In this document: one piece after another, positions 29,157 through 39,115 of the stretch | Numbering within the stretch: the first letter of the stretch is position 1 | How the letters are laid out: every line of letters begins with the position of its first letter | NCBI GenBank assembly: GCA_030068525.1 | Contig: JASJOS010000016.1 | Span: forward strand, 62,001-126,000 | Origin: Xanthocytophaga flava | Lineage (GTDB): Bacteria; Bacteroidota; Bacteroidia; Cytophagales; 172606-1 | Direction: 5' to 3' | DNA: 64,000 nucleotides | Notes under the pieces: generated by a model | Told to the model about the DNA's origin: nothing | Seen by the model: the letters and a program-made list of their open reading frames with translations, nothing else | The model's database searches: none | Translations under genes and position numbers: made by a program

Positions 29157-30500
29157 ATGTATTTAGTTAAAAAAGAAATTGAACAACTGTCTATCATTAA
29201 ACACTTACTGAAATGGACAGTGCTAGTAATCCCATTGGCGTGTATTACAGGTACATTTGTCGCACTGTTTCTATGGCTACTTGATAACGCTACTTTTTAT
29301 CGCTGGCAACATGGTTGGATTCTTTATTTTCTTCCTATAGCAGGTGTTTTTATCCATTTCTTATACAAATTTTCAGGAAAGAATGCAGAAGCTGGCAACA
29401 ATCTGATTATGGATGAAATTCATCAGCCGGGTGGAGGTGTTCCTGCACGTATGACACCTTTGGTATTGGTATCAACCCTAATCACACATCTTTTTGGCGG
29501 GTCAGCTGGCAGGGAAGGAACTGCGGTACAAATGGGAGGAAGCATGGCTAATTTGCTGGGGAGATGGTTTGGATTAAATCGTACTGATATTCGCATCCTG
29601 TTAGTATGTGGTATTGCTGCTGGATTTGGCGCTGTGTTTGGTACGCCTGTAACTGGAGCAATATTTGCCATGGAAGTATTAGCAATAGGACGTATTCGAT
29701 ATTATGCTTTGATTCCTTGCTTGATTGCCAGTATTTTCTCTGATGTGGTATGCTCTGCGTGGGGTATTCATCATACACATTATTCCATCTCTTATTCTCA
29801 AAATTCTAAGATATTTTTGCCATACATTTCTTTAGATTTTCTACTGATTGGCAAAGTAATTATTTCAGGTATTTTCTTTGGCCTAGCAGCCTATTTATTT
29901 GCAGAGTTGTCTCATGCCATTAAGCAACAGGCCAATAGGTTTGTCTCTCAAAAATGGCTGATTCCTGTAATTGGAGGTATACTCATTATTGGACTTACCT
30001 GGTTGGTAGGTACAGATGATTATCTGGGTTTGGGAGTAGTGGCGCGTACTGCTGATGGTGCTTCTATTGTAAATGCATTTCACTTGCAGGGGGTGACTAC
30101 ATGGAGCTGGCTTTGGAAGCTGATTTTTACTGCTATTACCTTAGGAATGGGTTTTAAAGGTGGAGAGGTGACTCCTTTATTTTTTATAGGGGCAGCCTTA
30201 GGTAACACATTAGCTGTATGGTTCGGAGCACCAGTGAATTTGCTGGCAGGATTAGGGTTTATAGCTGTTTTTGCAGGGGCTACTAATACACCTCTGGCAT
30301 GCACACTGATGGGAGTGGAATTGTTTGGTGGCGAATATATTCTTTATTATAGCATAGCTTGTTTCACTGCTTATTATTTTAGCGGGCATAGTGGCATCTA
30401 TCAATCACAGCGGATAGCAATATCAAAAACAACAGCTCAGATTCCGGAAGAAGAAAGAACATTGAAGGACTATAAACATACCAACTCTAATCCTTCATAG
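29157..30500 (+). CDS. ClC-type anion transporter, possibly fluoride-type
   Basis: This 447-residue polytopic protein has the ClC duplicated helical fold. The selectivity-region GREG motif is present as [12 protein letters not shown], with external gating Glu120, followed by [15 protein letters not shown] and the second-half [18 protein letters not shown]. The first ClC motif (GSGIP in the classic antiporters) is replaced by PGGGVP-like sequence, and GREGP is GREGT. These changes recall the CLC-F fluoride/proton antiporters, though a chloride function is not excluded. Gating Glu is kept, so proton-coupled exchange is likely. No CBS domains follow. It stands alone. Confidence 0.8.
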   Translation: MYLVKKEIEQLSIIKHLLKWTVLVIPLACITGTFVALFLWLLDNATFYRWQHGWILYFLPIAGVFIHFLYKFSGKNAEAGNNLIMDEIHQPGGGVPARMTPLVLVSTLITHLFGGSAGREGTAVQMGGSMANLLGRWFGLNRTDIRILLVCGIAAGFGAVFGTPVTGAIFAMEVLAIGRIRYYALIPCLIASIFSDVVCSAWGIHHTHYSISYSQNSKIFLPYISLDFLLIGKVIISGIFFGLAAYLFAELSHAIKQQANRFVSQKWLIPVIGGILIIGLTWLVGTDDYLGLGVVARTADGASIVNAFHLQGVTTWSWLWKLIFTAITLGMGFKGGEVTPLFFIGAALGNTLAVWFGAPVNLLAGLGFIAVFAGATNTPLACTLMGVELFGGEYILYYSIACFTAYYFSGHSGIYQSQRIAISKTTAQIPEEERTLKDYKHTNSNPS

Positions 30501-30558
30501 ATAATAAGATCTTGTTGAAGAATCTATTGTAACTGATCCAATAGGTGTTTCCGGATTG

Positions 30559-33165
30559 TTATTTGGTTTTAGAATTAGCTTTTCGGGTAGCTTCATTACC
30601 TAGTTCAGCACATGACTCACAATACAGGTTTCTGAGCTCTTCATCATCAAAAATCTGAAAATTGATACAACATTCTCCAACAAATAAATCGCACCACTGT
30701 ACCTGAGTTAATTTCTTCTTTGCCTCAATCAATAATTGAGTATAGGCTCTGTTAACCTGATAGTCTGGATGCACAAAGGCTATTTTTAGAAATTGAGAGT
30801 ATATTAATCCATCAAAGCCTGTTTGGCTCAAATAATCCATAAGAATATTCACTGCATATTCTTCTTGCATGATGTGGATGAAGAAATTGGCAAGAGTAAG
30901 AGACTTATCCCGACTATTTACAATTTCGGGTTTATTTTGGTAATACCTATAGATAATCTTTGCACCTTCTGTTACTTGCTTTCTTTGGCCCCTGCGAGCA
31001 TACTCGGGAATCATATGGAGATAGTATAAGATCGTTAATTTTTGTGCCCGAGTTTTATATGCGTTATTGGTAGATAAGTATCTGATTTGTTTCAGAATCT
31101 TTTCCGCTCCATATCCCTGACCCATAATATAGCTGGTATTGTTCAACATAAAGCAGATCGCATAGTAACGTAATTCAGGTGTGATTCCTTTCATTGACAA
31201 ACTAGCCTTTATGATCTTCCACTGTCTGTCTCTGTTTTTAGGGGCTAAGCGTCCATTATTACCATAAATCAGATACTCAAAGGCAAGAGTATTGGCAATT
31301 AGATTGCTGTACTCTTTGCGATTAGGATAATTTACGGCCCATAACAATGAGTCTGTAGGTAAACGATGTTGTTGCCACAACTGATAGTAGTAATTTTGTA
31401 TGTTAGTGGCTTCTCTGAAATCTTCCCTCTTCTGATATTTCTGAAGATAAACAAGTGTATCCCGTACCAATACGTGGGCTTTCACATATACATGCGCATT
31501 GCGCTGTTCATTGAGATTCTTTTCCCATATAGTTAGAACTGCAGGCTTTTGTAATTCCTGTTTAATGTCTATTCGGGTACATGTTTTCCAGAATTCAAAG
31601 TCAGTAACTCGTAACTGTGTATAGAATAAAGGCCAGTTTTCACCTGTCTTGATTTGAATATGGGTTTTCTGATTGGTGTACTGTTTTATATATGCAAGAA
31701 TATTCTCTCCACGGGTGTGATAAAGCTTTTCATTTAGTTCGTTTAATCCTTCTACAGATGCAAATGCTGTGATTTGTATGCTATCAATCTGGTAGTTAAG
31801 GAGAGTATCCCGGATCGCTATCATCTTTAGAGAATCAGGATATGTATTATTACGTGTAAAAGGAACCTTAAAATCAAAACTTTTTTCTTCAGGAGCGAAG
31901 GTTGTGAAATGAGGAGTTAAAAAATTGGTTTCAACATGTACCATATCTGTAAATAGAAAATCTCCACATGCATCAGAGAAATAAATGGGTGTAAGGATAC
32001 GTTTCTTATGGATAAGGAGAAAATTGGGGATCAGATACATTCCTGAATCTGCCTGAGACCACTCACCTAGCTTGATAGTTGTTTCATCTGGTTGCCATCG
32101 GGTTGTCCGAATAATTTTTTTCTTTTGCCGGGCTGCTGCTGAAAATTGAAAGCGCAATGGTTTTAACTTCTTACGTTTCTCTTTTTTGAATACCTGCTTT
32201 TGCTTCTTTAGATCACTAAGAAGTGTTTTTCTATATACAGGTTTTACTATTTGTCCTGAGATAGAAGAATTGTTGTTGCGTCTGCTTGATGCTGTATAAT
32301 AAGCAGGATTACCACAATGATAAGGTTCATAGTCTATGAATTCGATTGTGATTCCGTCTTTACGACGTTTTACTAATTTCTTTAAAGCTTCCGGAGTAGA
32401 TGAGTAGAGGAAGATTTCATTTGATCGGTAACTGGGACGAAGATCAAGCTGATCTTTGAATACAGCTTTGGCTAACTCACTGGATTGAGTAATCTCATTT
32501 TTGATAGGTTTTAATTTCCATGGAAGCTTTTCTTTTTTGTTTGTAATGTCATACTTATTTTGAGTGTGCTTTTCTATATGTGCTCTTATTGTATCATATG
32601 GAAACAAAGATTTGTTGGTTTCAAAGGTATATTTGAATAGTACTTTGGCAAATACCTGAACAGCTATCAGATTTCCGTTTTTTTGGTGAGGCACAATAGC
32701 TACACCTGTAATCTGATAGCTCGGAGTGATAATGTTTTTGTAATGTCCTGGAGAATTTACCCAGCCTTTTACCATTTTGCGAGCGGTCTCAATATAGGTG
32801 TTTTCCAGAGGATAGGAGAGAACATTTTCTCCTGTAAGGTAGTTGCTGGCACCATAAAAATTGACCCTGTCTTGTGGTGTTTTTTTGTTTGCAGAGCTTT
32901 GGTAGTGACCTATAGAAGGTTTGTTTTTTAAATACTCTCCTTGGTCCTGAGCTGCCAGATAAGCGATGCTATCAGATATTAAAGGAGAGAGACCTTTGGT
33001 TCTGCGAACACTATCGACTTGAGTCTTGACCAGAAATTCCAGGTATTTTATATTAATAGAGGAACGGTGAATAGGATCGAAAGGTGTCTGTGCCTTTGTA
33101 TGTATAGGGGAAAGTAGAAGATAAAGAAGAAAGGTAATTGTAAAATAATAGTTGAGGGAAAGCAT
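30559..33165 (-). CDS. large secreted protein with CAP domain and OmpA-like segment
   Basis: The protein has 868 residues from the ATG at 33163-33165, the first start giving a signal peptide (about 1-25, ending THTKAQT). A CAP/SCP domain follows (about 40-185) with a HY segment near 95, GENVLSYP and WVNSPGHYKNI, as in bacterial YkwD-like proteins. Mid-protein, about 465-530, a segment (IQITAFASVEG, then LNEKLYHTRGENILAYI) matches the end of OmpA-type peptidoglycan-associated domains. The C-terminal 280 residues are helical and repeat-like. Three Cys near the end could form disulfides. A cell-envelope scaffold or adhesin is inferred. I know no named family with this whole order. Confidence 0.7.
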   Translation of the reverse strand: MLSLNYYFTITFLLYLLLSPIHTKAQTPFDPIHRSSINIKYLEFLVKTQVDSVRRTKGLSPLISDSIAYLAAQDQGEYLKNKPSIGHYQSSANKKTPQDRVNFYGASNYLTGENVLSYPLENTYIETARKMVKGWVNSPGHYKNIITPSYQITGVAIVPHQKNGNLIAVQVFAKVLFKYTFETNKSLFPYDTIRAHIEKHTQNKYDITNKKEKLPWKLKPIKNEITQSSELAKAVFKDQLDLRPSYRSNEIFLYSSTPEALKKLVKRRKDGITIEFIDYEPYHCGNPAYYTASSRRNNNSSISGQIVKPVYRKTLLSDLKKQKQVFKKEKRKKLKPLRFQFSAAARQKKKIIRTTRWQPDETTIKLGEWSQADSGMYLIPNFLLIHKKRILTPIYFSDACGDFLFTDMVHVETNFLTPHFTTFAPEEKSFDFKVPFTRNNTYPDSLKMIAIRDTLLNYQIDSIQITAFASVEGLNELNEKLYHTRGENILAYIKQYTNQKTHIQIKTGENWPLFYTQLRVTDFEFWKTCTRIDIKQELQKPAVLTIWEKNLNEQRNAHVYVKAHVLVRDTLVYLQKYQKREDFREATNIQNYYYQLWQQHRLPTDSLLWAVNYPNRKEYSNLIANTLAFEYLIYGNNGRLAPKNRDRQWKIIKASLSMKGITPELRYYAICFMLNNTSYIMGQGYGAEKILKQIRYLSTNNAYKTRAQKLTILYYLHMIPEYARRGQRKQVTEGAKIIYRYYQNKPEIVNSRDKSLTLANFFIHIMQEEYAVNILMDYLSQTGFDGLIYSQFLKIAFVHPDYQVNRAYTQLLIEAKKKLTQVQWCDLFVGECCINFQIFDDEELRNLYCESCAELGNEATRKANSKTK

Positions 33166-33520
33166 ATATATGACTTCTATCAAAGTTTTGTGAGAAAAGT
33201 TACGAAAAATAATTCATCTCTTGTTTTACTTTTGGCTTTCCTGTCTATCTAACGTATAGGCATAGGATTTTAACAGACATTGGTAACTATTCCTTAGAAG
33301 GTTGATAGATGCATATAATTACATGATGGATCGAAATGTGTTTAGTTGTAATGGTAAATCTAAGTAATTATATTCTTACTAATTTGTATACAGATATAGC
33401 CGTACCTACGTTTAATAGACATATTACACCAGTTGTAAACAAACATTTGGCGTTTTATCGTTATCTATTTAAGATTGATTTTTTTTAATTTTTACCTATA
33501 TCCTAAAACGTAAGAGAATT
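33166..33520. other. intergenic region, divergent
   Basis: About 355 AT-rich bases lie between the CAP protein gene and the DUF4136 gene. No promoter pair, RNA or hairpin of note is visible. Confidence 0.3.
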
Positions 33521-34138
33521 ATGAGATCTTCGTTAGTTTCTATTTTTAGCTATTGTTTGTTGGCAGGGATTTGCTGGCTAGGCCTTTTGGGCTGTTCCCC
33601 AAATCCATTGAATGATCTGAGTGCAGAAGATTCAAAAGTTTTTATTACTAATTATGACGATACAGTCAACTTCAGTAATTATCGGACTTTTAGTATTCCT
33701 GATTCAGTAGAAGTGATTTATAATGATAGATATGGCTTATCTGCTGATAATTTTGATCTAGCCTTTCTAGGCAGGATCAGAGCCTCTATGCAAGATCGTG
33801 GATACACAGAAGTAGAGAGAGTTGACACTCCTGAGTTGGGAATTAATGTGATGTATGTGCAGCAAGTACAGACAGGCGTTACAGTGAATCCTTACTATTA
33901 TGGTTCTGGCTATTGGGGGTACGGTGGAGGGTATTATTATCCTTCTTATTATTCCTATTATCAGGTGAGTGATAGTTACTGGTATATTGAGCTGTTGGAT
34001 CTAAAGAATGCAGCCCGTAATGGAAATAAAGTTAAAGTAATCTGGGCTGCGCAAGTCCGGGGTGATGGTTTGGGGACAAATCCTAATGGTATGATTGACG
34101 CTATATTTGCTCAATCTCCATATTTGAAGAAAGAGTAG
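33521..34138 (+). CDS. DUF4136 family lipoprotein
   Basis: This 205-residue lipoprotein has a signal ending LGLLGC (Cys at about 25). The domain matches DUF4136: an early DYDDTVNFSNYRTF-like segment (here YDDTVNFSNYRTFSI), a DRGYTEV segment and a closing segment with AAQVRG and Q-PY-KK. A Gly/Tyr-rich stretch (about 125-150, with GYGGG and YYPSYYSYY) interrupts the domain and is a common quirk of Bacteroidota members. Function is unknown in the family. It is 52 bases ahead of a beta-barrel gene in the same direction, a likely operon of two envelope proteins. Confidence 0.85.
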   Translation: MRSSLVSIFSYCLLAGICWLGLLGCSPNPLNDLSAEDSKVFITNYDDTVNFSNYRTFSIPDSVEVIYNDRYGLSADNFDLAFLGRIRASMQDRGYTEVERVDTPELGINVMYVQQVQTGVTVNPYYYGSGYWGYGGGYYYPSYYSYYQVSDSYWYIELLDLKNAARNGNKVKVIWAAQVRGDGLGTNPNGMIDAIFAQSPYLKKE

Positions 34139-34190
34139 ATAGGGAGATTCCTTTAATTATTTTCTTTTTATTTTTAGCAACCATATACAT

Positions 34191-34862
34191 ATGAAAAATA
34201 GTAAATTATGGATAGGAATTGTTTGTACATTCCTTCTATCTGTTACTGGTTTTGCTCAGGCACCTGTAGTGCCTCGTGAAGCACCTCAAAGTTCTCCTTA
34301 CCAAAGATATACTACCTATCAGGTTACTTTCCGATATGGATTGTTTAAACCTCAAAGTGGTTTAAGTGATTACATTGATGATATGGGAACACGGAATTAT
34401 TCACTTGCTGGAGAGTGGGTATTAAACAAAAGCTTTGCTTTTGGGGCTCAATACACAAGCAACTATTTTCAGAAGCGATTACCCCGACAGGTTTATGAAA
34501 CTACCTCTGGAGCCCAAATCTCTGCTGTGCAAACCAAAACGTTCAGTATTCAGTCTCTGCAAGCTACTGGTAAGTATTATTTTGCTGATGTGACTGCTAT
34601 TGTGCGACCTTATGTGCAGGCTGGTGTAGGGATTGCTTATGCTGATTATACATACTATCTGGGAAGCCTGGAAGGAGATAGTCAGGGTAAATTTAATTTT
34701 GCTGCACAAGCAGCTATCGGTACAAGAGTATTATTTGGTAGAGAAAGTCATTTTGGATTAGATCTTCAATTAAACTATCAGCATATACCCTTTTCATATA
34801 ACGAAGTTTCCAATGCTGGTATAGCAGGTGGATGGGTTGGTATCTTCTATAGATGGTGGTAA
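34191..34862 (+). CDS. outer-membrane beta-barrel protein
   Basis: This 223-residue protein has a signal peptide (about 1-23, ending TGFAQAP). After a Pro-rich linker the sequence is a run of amphipathic strands with aromatic belts (VTFRYGLF, FAFGAQYTSNYF, VRPYVQAGVGIAYADY) ending in IFYRWW. This is the pattern of small eight-stranded OMP barrels with an aromatic C-terminal signal. The substrate or role is unknown. It is probably co-expressed with the DUF4136 lipoprotein upstream. A hairpin terminator follows. Confidence 0.8.
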   Translation: MKNSKLWIGIVCTFLLSVTGFAQAPVVPREAPQSSPYQRYTTYQVTFRYGLFKPQSGLSDYIDDMGTRNYSLAGEWVLNKSFAFGAQYTSNYFQKRLPRQVYETTSGAQISAVQTKTFSIQSLQATGKYYFADVTAIVRPYVQAGVGIAYADYTYYLGSLEGDSQGKFNFAAQAAIGTRVLFGRESHFGLDLQLNYQHIPFSYNEVSNAGIAGGWVGIFYRWW

Positions 34863-34884
34863 CATAAGAGCTATTGAGAAGAGA

Positions 34885-34921
34885 AAAAAGCCTGGCTGCT
34901 GTAAAAGTGGCAGGCTTTTTC
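34885..34921 (+). terminator. intrinsic terminator
   Basis: A 10-bp stem AAAAAGCCTG (34885-34894) with 34911-34920, ending in a T run, 22 bases after the barrel stop. Confidence 0.75.
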
Positions 34922-35023
34922 TTTAATAGAACAATCTGCGTAGTGCTTTGATGCTTCTCTGTTTTATTTTTTGAGTAATTACTTCTAATTTGCAACTGAT
35001 TTTTCCATTTAACAATAACTGTC

Positions 35024-35524
35024 TTGAAACTGCGAATCGGACAAGGATACGATGTCCATATACTCGTTGAGGGTATTCCTCTGGTATTGGGTGGTGTGCA
35101 AATACCTCATACTCATGGTTTAAAAAGTCACTCTGATGGTGATGCCCTTACACATGCTATGTGTGATGCATTGTTGGGTGCGTTGAGTCTACGTGACATT
35201 GGCTACCATTTTTCGGATAAAGATCCTGCAAACAAAGGACGTAATAGTCTTGAGTTTCTGAAAATTGTGATGGAAATGATCCGGGAAGAAGGATATGAGG
35301 TAAACAATATAGATGTGACAGTAGTACTGGAAGCCCCAAAGGTAAATCCTCATGTACCTGCTATGAAAAAAGCCTTGTGTGAAACTATGGCTATTAGAGA
35401 AGAGGATCTTTCTATAAAGGCAACCACATCAGAAGGAGTAAGCTTTGTAGGACGTAAAGAAGGAATAGCTGTTTTTGCCGTATGCCTTTTGTATAAAGTG
35501 ACAGATAATTTCGGTGGAATGTAA
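35024..35524 (+). CDS. ispF: 2-C-methyl-D-erythritol 2,4-cyclodiphosphate synthase
   Basis: This 166-residue IspF converts CDP-ME 2-phosphate to MEcPP in the non-mevalonate isoprenoid pathway. Family marks: RIGQGYDVH at the start (metal ligands Asp10 and His12), a HSDGD motif with the third metal ligand, the IGYHFSDKDP loop, and a C-terminal TTSEGVSFVGRKEGI segment that closes the trimer. The start is a TTG at 35024-35026; no in-frame ATG lies in the expected place and the family begins exactly here. It is slightly longer than the usual 157-160 residues because of a short C-terminal tail. Confidence 0.95.
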   Translation: MKLRIGQGYDVHILVEGIPLVLGGVQIPHTHGLKSHSDGDALTHAMCDALLGALSLRDIGYHFSDKDPANKGRNSLEFLKIVMEMIREEGYEVNNIDVTVVLEAPKVNPHVPAMKKALCETMAIREEDLSIKATTSEGVSFVGRKEGIAVFAVCLLYKVTDNFGGM

Positions 35525-35553
35525 GCACATTGTAAAACAGATTATAGCTTCAG

Positions 35554-35580
35554 ACCCCGTACAAGTACGGGGTTATTTTT
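35554..35580 (+). terminator. ispF intrinsic terminator
   Basis: Stem ACCCCGTA/TACGGGGT (35554-35573) with a CAAG loop, then a T-rich run. It lies 30 bases after the ispF stop and 23 before hisS. Confidence 0.8.
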
Positions 35581-35602
35581 AATAAAAAAATTAGAAAGAA
35601 TT

Positions 35603-36997
35603 ATGTCTCAACCAAGTATACCTAAAGGTACACGTGATTTTGGTCCTGTCCAGATGGCAAAACGTACCTTTATTTTCGACACTATAAAATCCGTTTTTCA
35701 ACGTTTTGGCTTTCAACCATTAGAAACTCCTACTATGGAGAATCTGTCTGTATTGATGGGGAAGTATGGAGATGAAGGCGATCAATTGTTGTTTAAAATA
35801 TTAAATTCAGCTTTACACGAAAAAAAAGATCAAGAGAAAGTAAACATAAAAGCTGCATTTGATAAAGTGTTAGAACAGTCCTATACATCAAGTTTAATTA
35901 CTGAGAAAGGACTTCGGTACGATTTAACGGTACCATTTGCCCGATATGTCGTAATGAATCGCAATGAAATTGCACTGCCATTTAAAAGATACCAAATCCA
36001 GCCTGTATGGAGAGGTGACAAACCTCAGAAGGGACGTTATCGGGAATTTTATCAGTGTGATGCTGATGTGGTTGGTACAACTTCATTGCTTTGTGAAGCG
36101 GAGATTATATTAATGCTGAATCAGGCTTTAACAAACTTAGGAATCAAAGACTTTACGATTAAAATCAATAACCGGAAAATTCTTACTGGTATTGCTGAAG
36201 CAGTAGGTGCTACAGGAAAAGAGGGAGATCTGGCGATTGCTATTGATAAGTTGGACAAAATCGGACAAGAAAAAGTAGAAGCTGAATTACTAGAACGTGG
36301 ATTTTCTCAAGATGCTATTCAAAAGTTACAGCCTTTCTTTGCTATGAAGGGTTCTTTCGATGATCAAGTAGCCTTATTGACAGAGTTATTTCAGGGAAGT
36401 GAAACAGGGCAGAATGGACTTCAGGAATTGAGTGAAGTTATGCAGTTAGTAAAAGCTTTCGGACTAACAGATACACATCTTGAGTTTGATGTAACGCTGG
36501 CCAGAGGGTTATCGTATTATACAGGTGCTATTTTTGAGGTGAAAGCAGGAGGGGTGCAGATAGGAAGTATTTGTGGTGGTGGACGCTATGATAATCTAAC
36601 TGGTGCATTTGGGGTGCCGGGTTTGTCTGGTGTTGGAATTTCTTTCGGTGTGGATCGTATCTATGATGTTATGGAAGAACTGTCACTGTTTCCTGCCAAG
36701 GATACTATCTCAACCAAAGTATTAATTACTTATTTTGATAAGGAAGCGTTTACATATGCTTTACCCATATTGACGAAAGTTCGGGAAGCAGGTATCAATG
36801 CTGAACTATATCCTGATATATCCAAAATGAAAAAGCAACTGGATTATGCAGATCGTAAAAAAGTCCCATTTGTAGTAATTATAGGGTCTAATGAGATAGC
36901 AACAGGAAAGCTGGCATTAAAAAATATGACAACTGGTGAGCAAAAGTCACTGTCTGTAGAAGAAATAATTGAAGCTATCTTATACATGGAACAATAA
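35603..36997 (+). CDS. hisS: histidyl-tRNA synthetase
   Basis: This 464-residue class II synthetase charges tRNA-His. It shows PKGTRDFGPVQ at the start, motif 2 (FKRYQIQPVWRGDKPQKGRYREFYQCDADVVG region, with the R-EF-Q signature), the His-specific RGLSYYTGAIFEV and GGGRYDNL motifs (about 305-330), motif 3 with GVGISFGVDRIYDV, and a C-terminal anticodon-binding domain (about 370-464). The roughly 30-residue insertion with HEKKDQEK near residue 75 resembles the longer bacteroidetal/eukaryote-like HisRS type. Length fits that type. Confidence 0.95.
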   Translation: MSQPSIPKGTRDFGPVQMAKRTFIFDTIKSVFQRFGFQPLETPTMENLSVLMGKYGDEGDQLLFKILNSALHEKKDQEKVNIKAAFDKVLEQSYTSSLITEKGLRYDLTVPFARYVVMNRNEIALPFKRYQIQPVWRGDKPQKGRYREFYQCDADVVGTTSLLCEAEIILMLNQALTNLGIKDFTIKINNRKILTGIAEAVGATGKEGDLAIAIDKLDKIGQEKVEAELLERGFSQDAIQKLQPFFAMKGSFDDQVALLTELFQGSETGQNGLQELSEVMQLVKAFGLTDTHLEFDVTLARGLSYYTGAIFEVKAGGVQIGSICGGGRYDNLTGAFGVPGLSGVGISFGVDRIYDVMEELSLFPAKDTISTKVLITYFDKEAFTYALPILTKVREAGINAELYPDISKMKKQLDYADRKKVPFVVIIGSNEIATGKLALKNMTTGEQKSLSVEEIIEAILYMEQ

Positions 36998-37039
36998 AAT
37001 ATTCGTTGTAAGAGATATAAGTTACTAAAAAATGCTTAG

Positions 37040-37076
37040 AGTACTCTCTTCCTTATCCAAGAGAGTACTTTTTTAT
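37040..37076 (+). terminator. hisS intrinsic terminator
   Basis: Perfect 11-bp stem AGTACTCTCTT (37040-37050) with 37059-37069 and a T run after it. Confidence 0.85.
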
Positions 37077-37090
37077 CTTGTTAATTTGGA

Positions 37091-39076
37091 ATGCAACTAA
37101 TTGAGAAAGTCTACAGAGTAATACTGGGTTTTACTACTAGAAAAGGTTTTGTTAAAAACCATCTGTATATAATTTCTCTTACAGTATTCTTAAGCGTAGC
37201 AGGTTCTAATATATATGCACAACAACCTTGTTTTACAATAAGTGCCACTAAGGGATGTGTACCATTAACTATAACTGCAGATCCCTCTTGCGGAAACTAC
37301 GAACCCCATCCCAATCCGCCTGATCGATATAATTATGGGGATACAATTTCTGGAGAACGTTATGCTATTAGAAGTAGAACACATACATATAGCAAACCTG
37401 GGATATATGGAATTTATCTATATGGACAGTTTAATGGAAGCCTTGATTCTACCAAGACTCCAATTTTCGTAGAAGTGTATCCAACACCAAAGCCGATTTT
37501 CAGTATACAACAGTGTTCAGGATTTGGCATTGCTGTGCAGATCAGAGATTCTTCTTATGTGGTTGGTAGTAAAGCGTATATCTATGATTCATATGTGATT
37601 GAATGGGGAGATGGAAATATACAACTTGTTTCTGGAGCCGGAACTTATGCTCATACCTATACAAGTAATACACCAAGAACAGTAAAAGTTTCGGGACGTT
37701 ATATTGATATCAATTGTGGAGGTAGTGAATCAAAAAATGTAATACCTGAATCTTCTCTAGCAGTACCCGAGTTGGTAAGTTTAACAACCAATAATGCTAA
37801 TTCTGCTTTACTGCAATTTAGAGGAGAGATGGGAGTAACATACCGAATTGAAAAGCGCAATGAAAGCAATGGAAGCTATACACAGGTTGCGTCTCAAATT
37901 AGCTCCACGACAGGTATAGTAGCACAAGTACTGAATGATCCACAACCTGCAACCTATAGGGTTGTGCGAACTGATGCCTGTGGAAATAATCTCATCTCGG
38001 AGGACATAAGTAGTGTTATCATTACAGTTAGTGCTACTAATAACCAGAATTTGGTAACCTGGAATACCTATTCACCCTTAACAACTATTGCTAACAACAC
38101 TTTACTACGAGATGGACAGGTACTACTGGATAATATTGCAAAGGTAACAACATCTTATACAGATCAGGCTGTTATCTGTGGAGATACCAATTGTTATCAG
38201 TTTATTGTAACTCTCAGTAGTGGTGCCAATGTATTATCTAATACACAATGTGTGACAGCTATTTCTAATTCTGTGCCGTCTGCTGTGCAGAACTTTACGG
38301 CTACCATTGCTGATAACAAAGTCGTACTGACCTGGAATGCTCCTGCAGGTCCGTATATTCCGGGAGAGTATACTGTTTATAAATCTGAAGATGGTATCAA
38401 TTTTTCACCTGCAGCCCGAATTACTACAAACCGATACGAAGATGTAGTGAGGCGATTGGATGTTGTCAATTTTTGCTATAGAATCGGATATCTGGACAAA
38501 TGTGGCAACCCTTCAGATATCTCACCTAATGCATGCCCTATCCAACTAAAAGTAACAAATGCAAATTCTGGAGAAGATGGGTATACCTTGAACTGGACCT
38601 CATATAGCGAGTGGTCAGAAGGAGTGCAAGGATATGAGGTAGAGAAACTAGATGGTAGTAATGTTGTGCTTGAGCAACAGGTTACAAGTGGAAATAGTCT
38701 GGTTTTTTCACTGGATACAGTAAATCAACTAATACGATTTAGAGTTCGTGCTATTGGTAAAGGGCGGATGAGTGAATCAAATATTGTAGAGATACGGCAG
38801 AATGCTCGAATTTTTGCTCCTACCGCCTTTACTCCCAATTCTGATGGCGTCAATGATATTTTTAAGATTCACAGTTTGTTTGTACAATCCTGGACTATTC
38901 GTATTTATAACCGATGGGGTGAAGTAGTATATGCTTCAGAAGATAAGAATAGTGGATGGGATGGGAAAAACAAACGCTCTGCTATAGTAATGGGTACCTA
39001 TTCCTACCAGATTGAGATTATTGACCAGCTAGGACGGTCTATTACAAAGCAGGGCGCTGTATTAATACTTAATTGA
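37091..39076 (+). CDS. T9SS type B cargo protein with PKD and Fn3-like domains
   Basis: This 661-residue secreted protein has a signal region (hydrophobic at about 25-43, ending IYAQQ) after a longer than usual N-terminal stretch. A PKD-like domain (about 45-120, with GCVPLTITADPS and a YSKPGIYGI strand) is followed by a second PKD-like part (to about 215), then three fibronectin-III-like beta units (about 225-570). The last 85 residues (about 575-661) form the gliding-motility-associated C-terminal domain: FAPTAFTPNSDGVNDIF, IYNRWGEVVYAS and GTYSYQIEI. That domain directs export by the type IX secretion system and anchoring at the surface. No enzyme domain is seen, so adhesion is inferred. 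Confidence 0.88.
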   Translation: MQLIEKVYRVILGFTTRKGFVKNHLYIISLTVFLSVAGSNIYAQQPCFTISATKGCVPLTITADPSCGNYEPHPNPPDRYNYGDTISGERYAIRSRTHTYSKPGIYGIYLYGQFNGSLDSTKTPIFVEVYPTPKPIFSIQQCSGFGIAVQIRDSSYVVGSKAYIYDSYVIEWGDGNIQLVSGAGTYAHTYTSNTPRTVKVSGRYIDINCGGSESKNVIPESSLAVPELVSLTTNNANSALLQFRGEMGVTYRIEKRNESNGSYTQVASQISSTTGIVAQVLNDPQPATYRVVRTDACGNNLISEDISSVIITVSATNNQNLVTWNTYSPLTTIANNTLLRDGQVLLDNIAKVTTSYTDQAVICGDTNCYQFIVTLSSGANVLSNTQCVTAISNSVPSAVQNFTATIADNKVVLTWNAPAGPYIPGEYTVYKSEDGINFSPAARITTNRYEDVVRRLDVVNFCYRIGYLDKCGNPSDISPNACPIQLKVTNANSGEDGYTLNWTSYSEWSEGVQGYEVEKLDGSNVVLEQQVTSGNSLVFSLDTVNQLIRFRVRAIGKGRMSESNIVEIRQNARIFAPTAFTPNSDGVNDIFKIHSLFVQSWTIRIYNRWGEVVYASEDKNSGWDGKNKRSAIVMGTYSYQIEIIDQLGRSITKQGAVLILN

Positions 39077-39115
39077 TTCCGATCTTTATGGCAAACAGAG
39101 TTTGCCTGTGATAGA

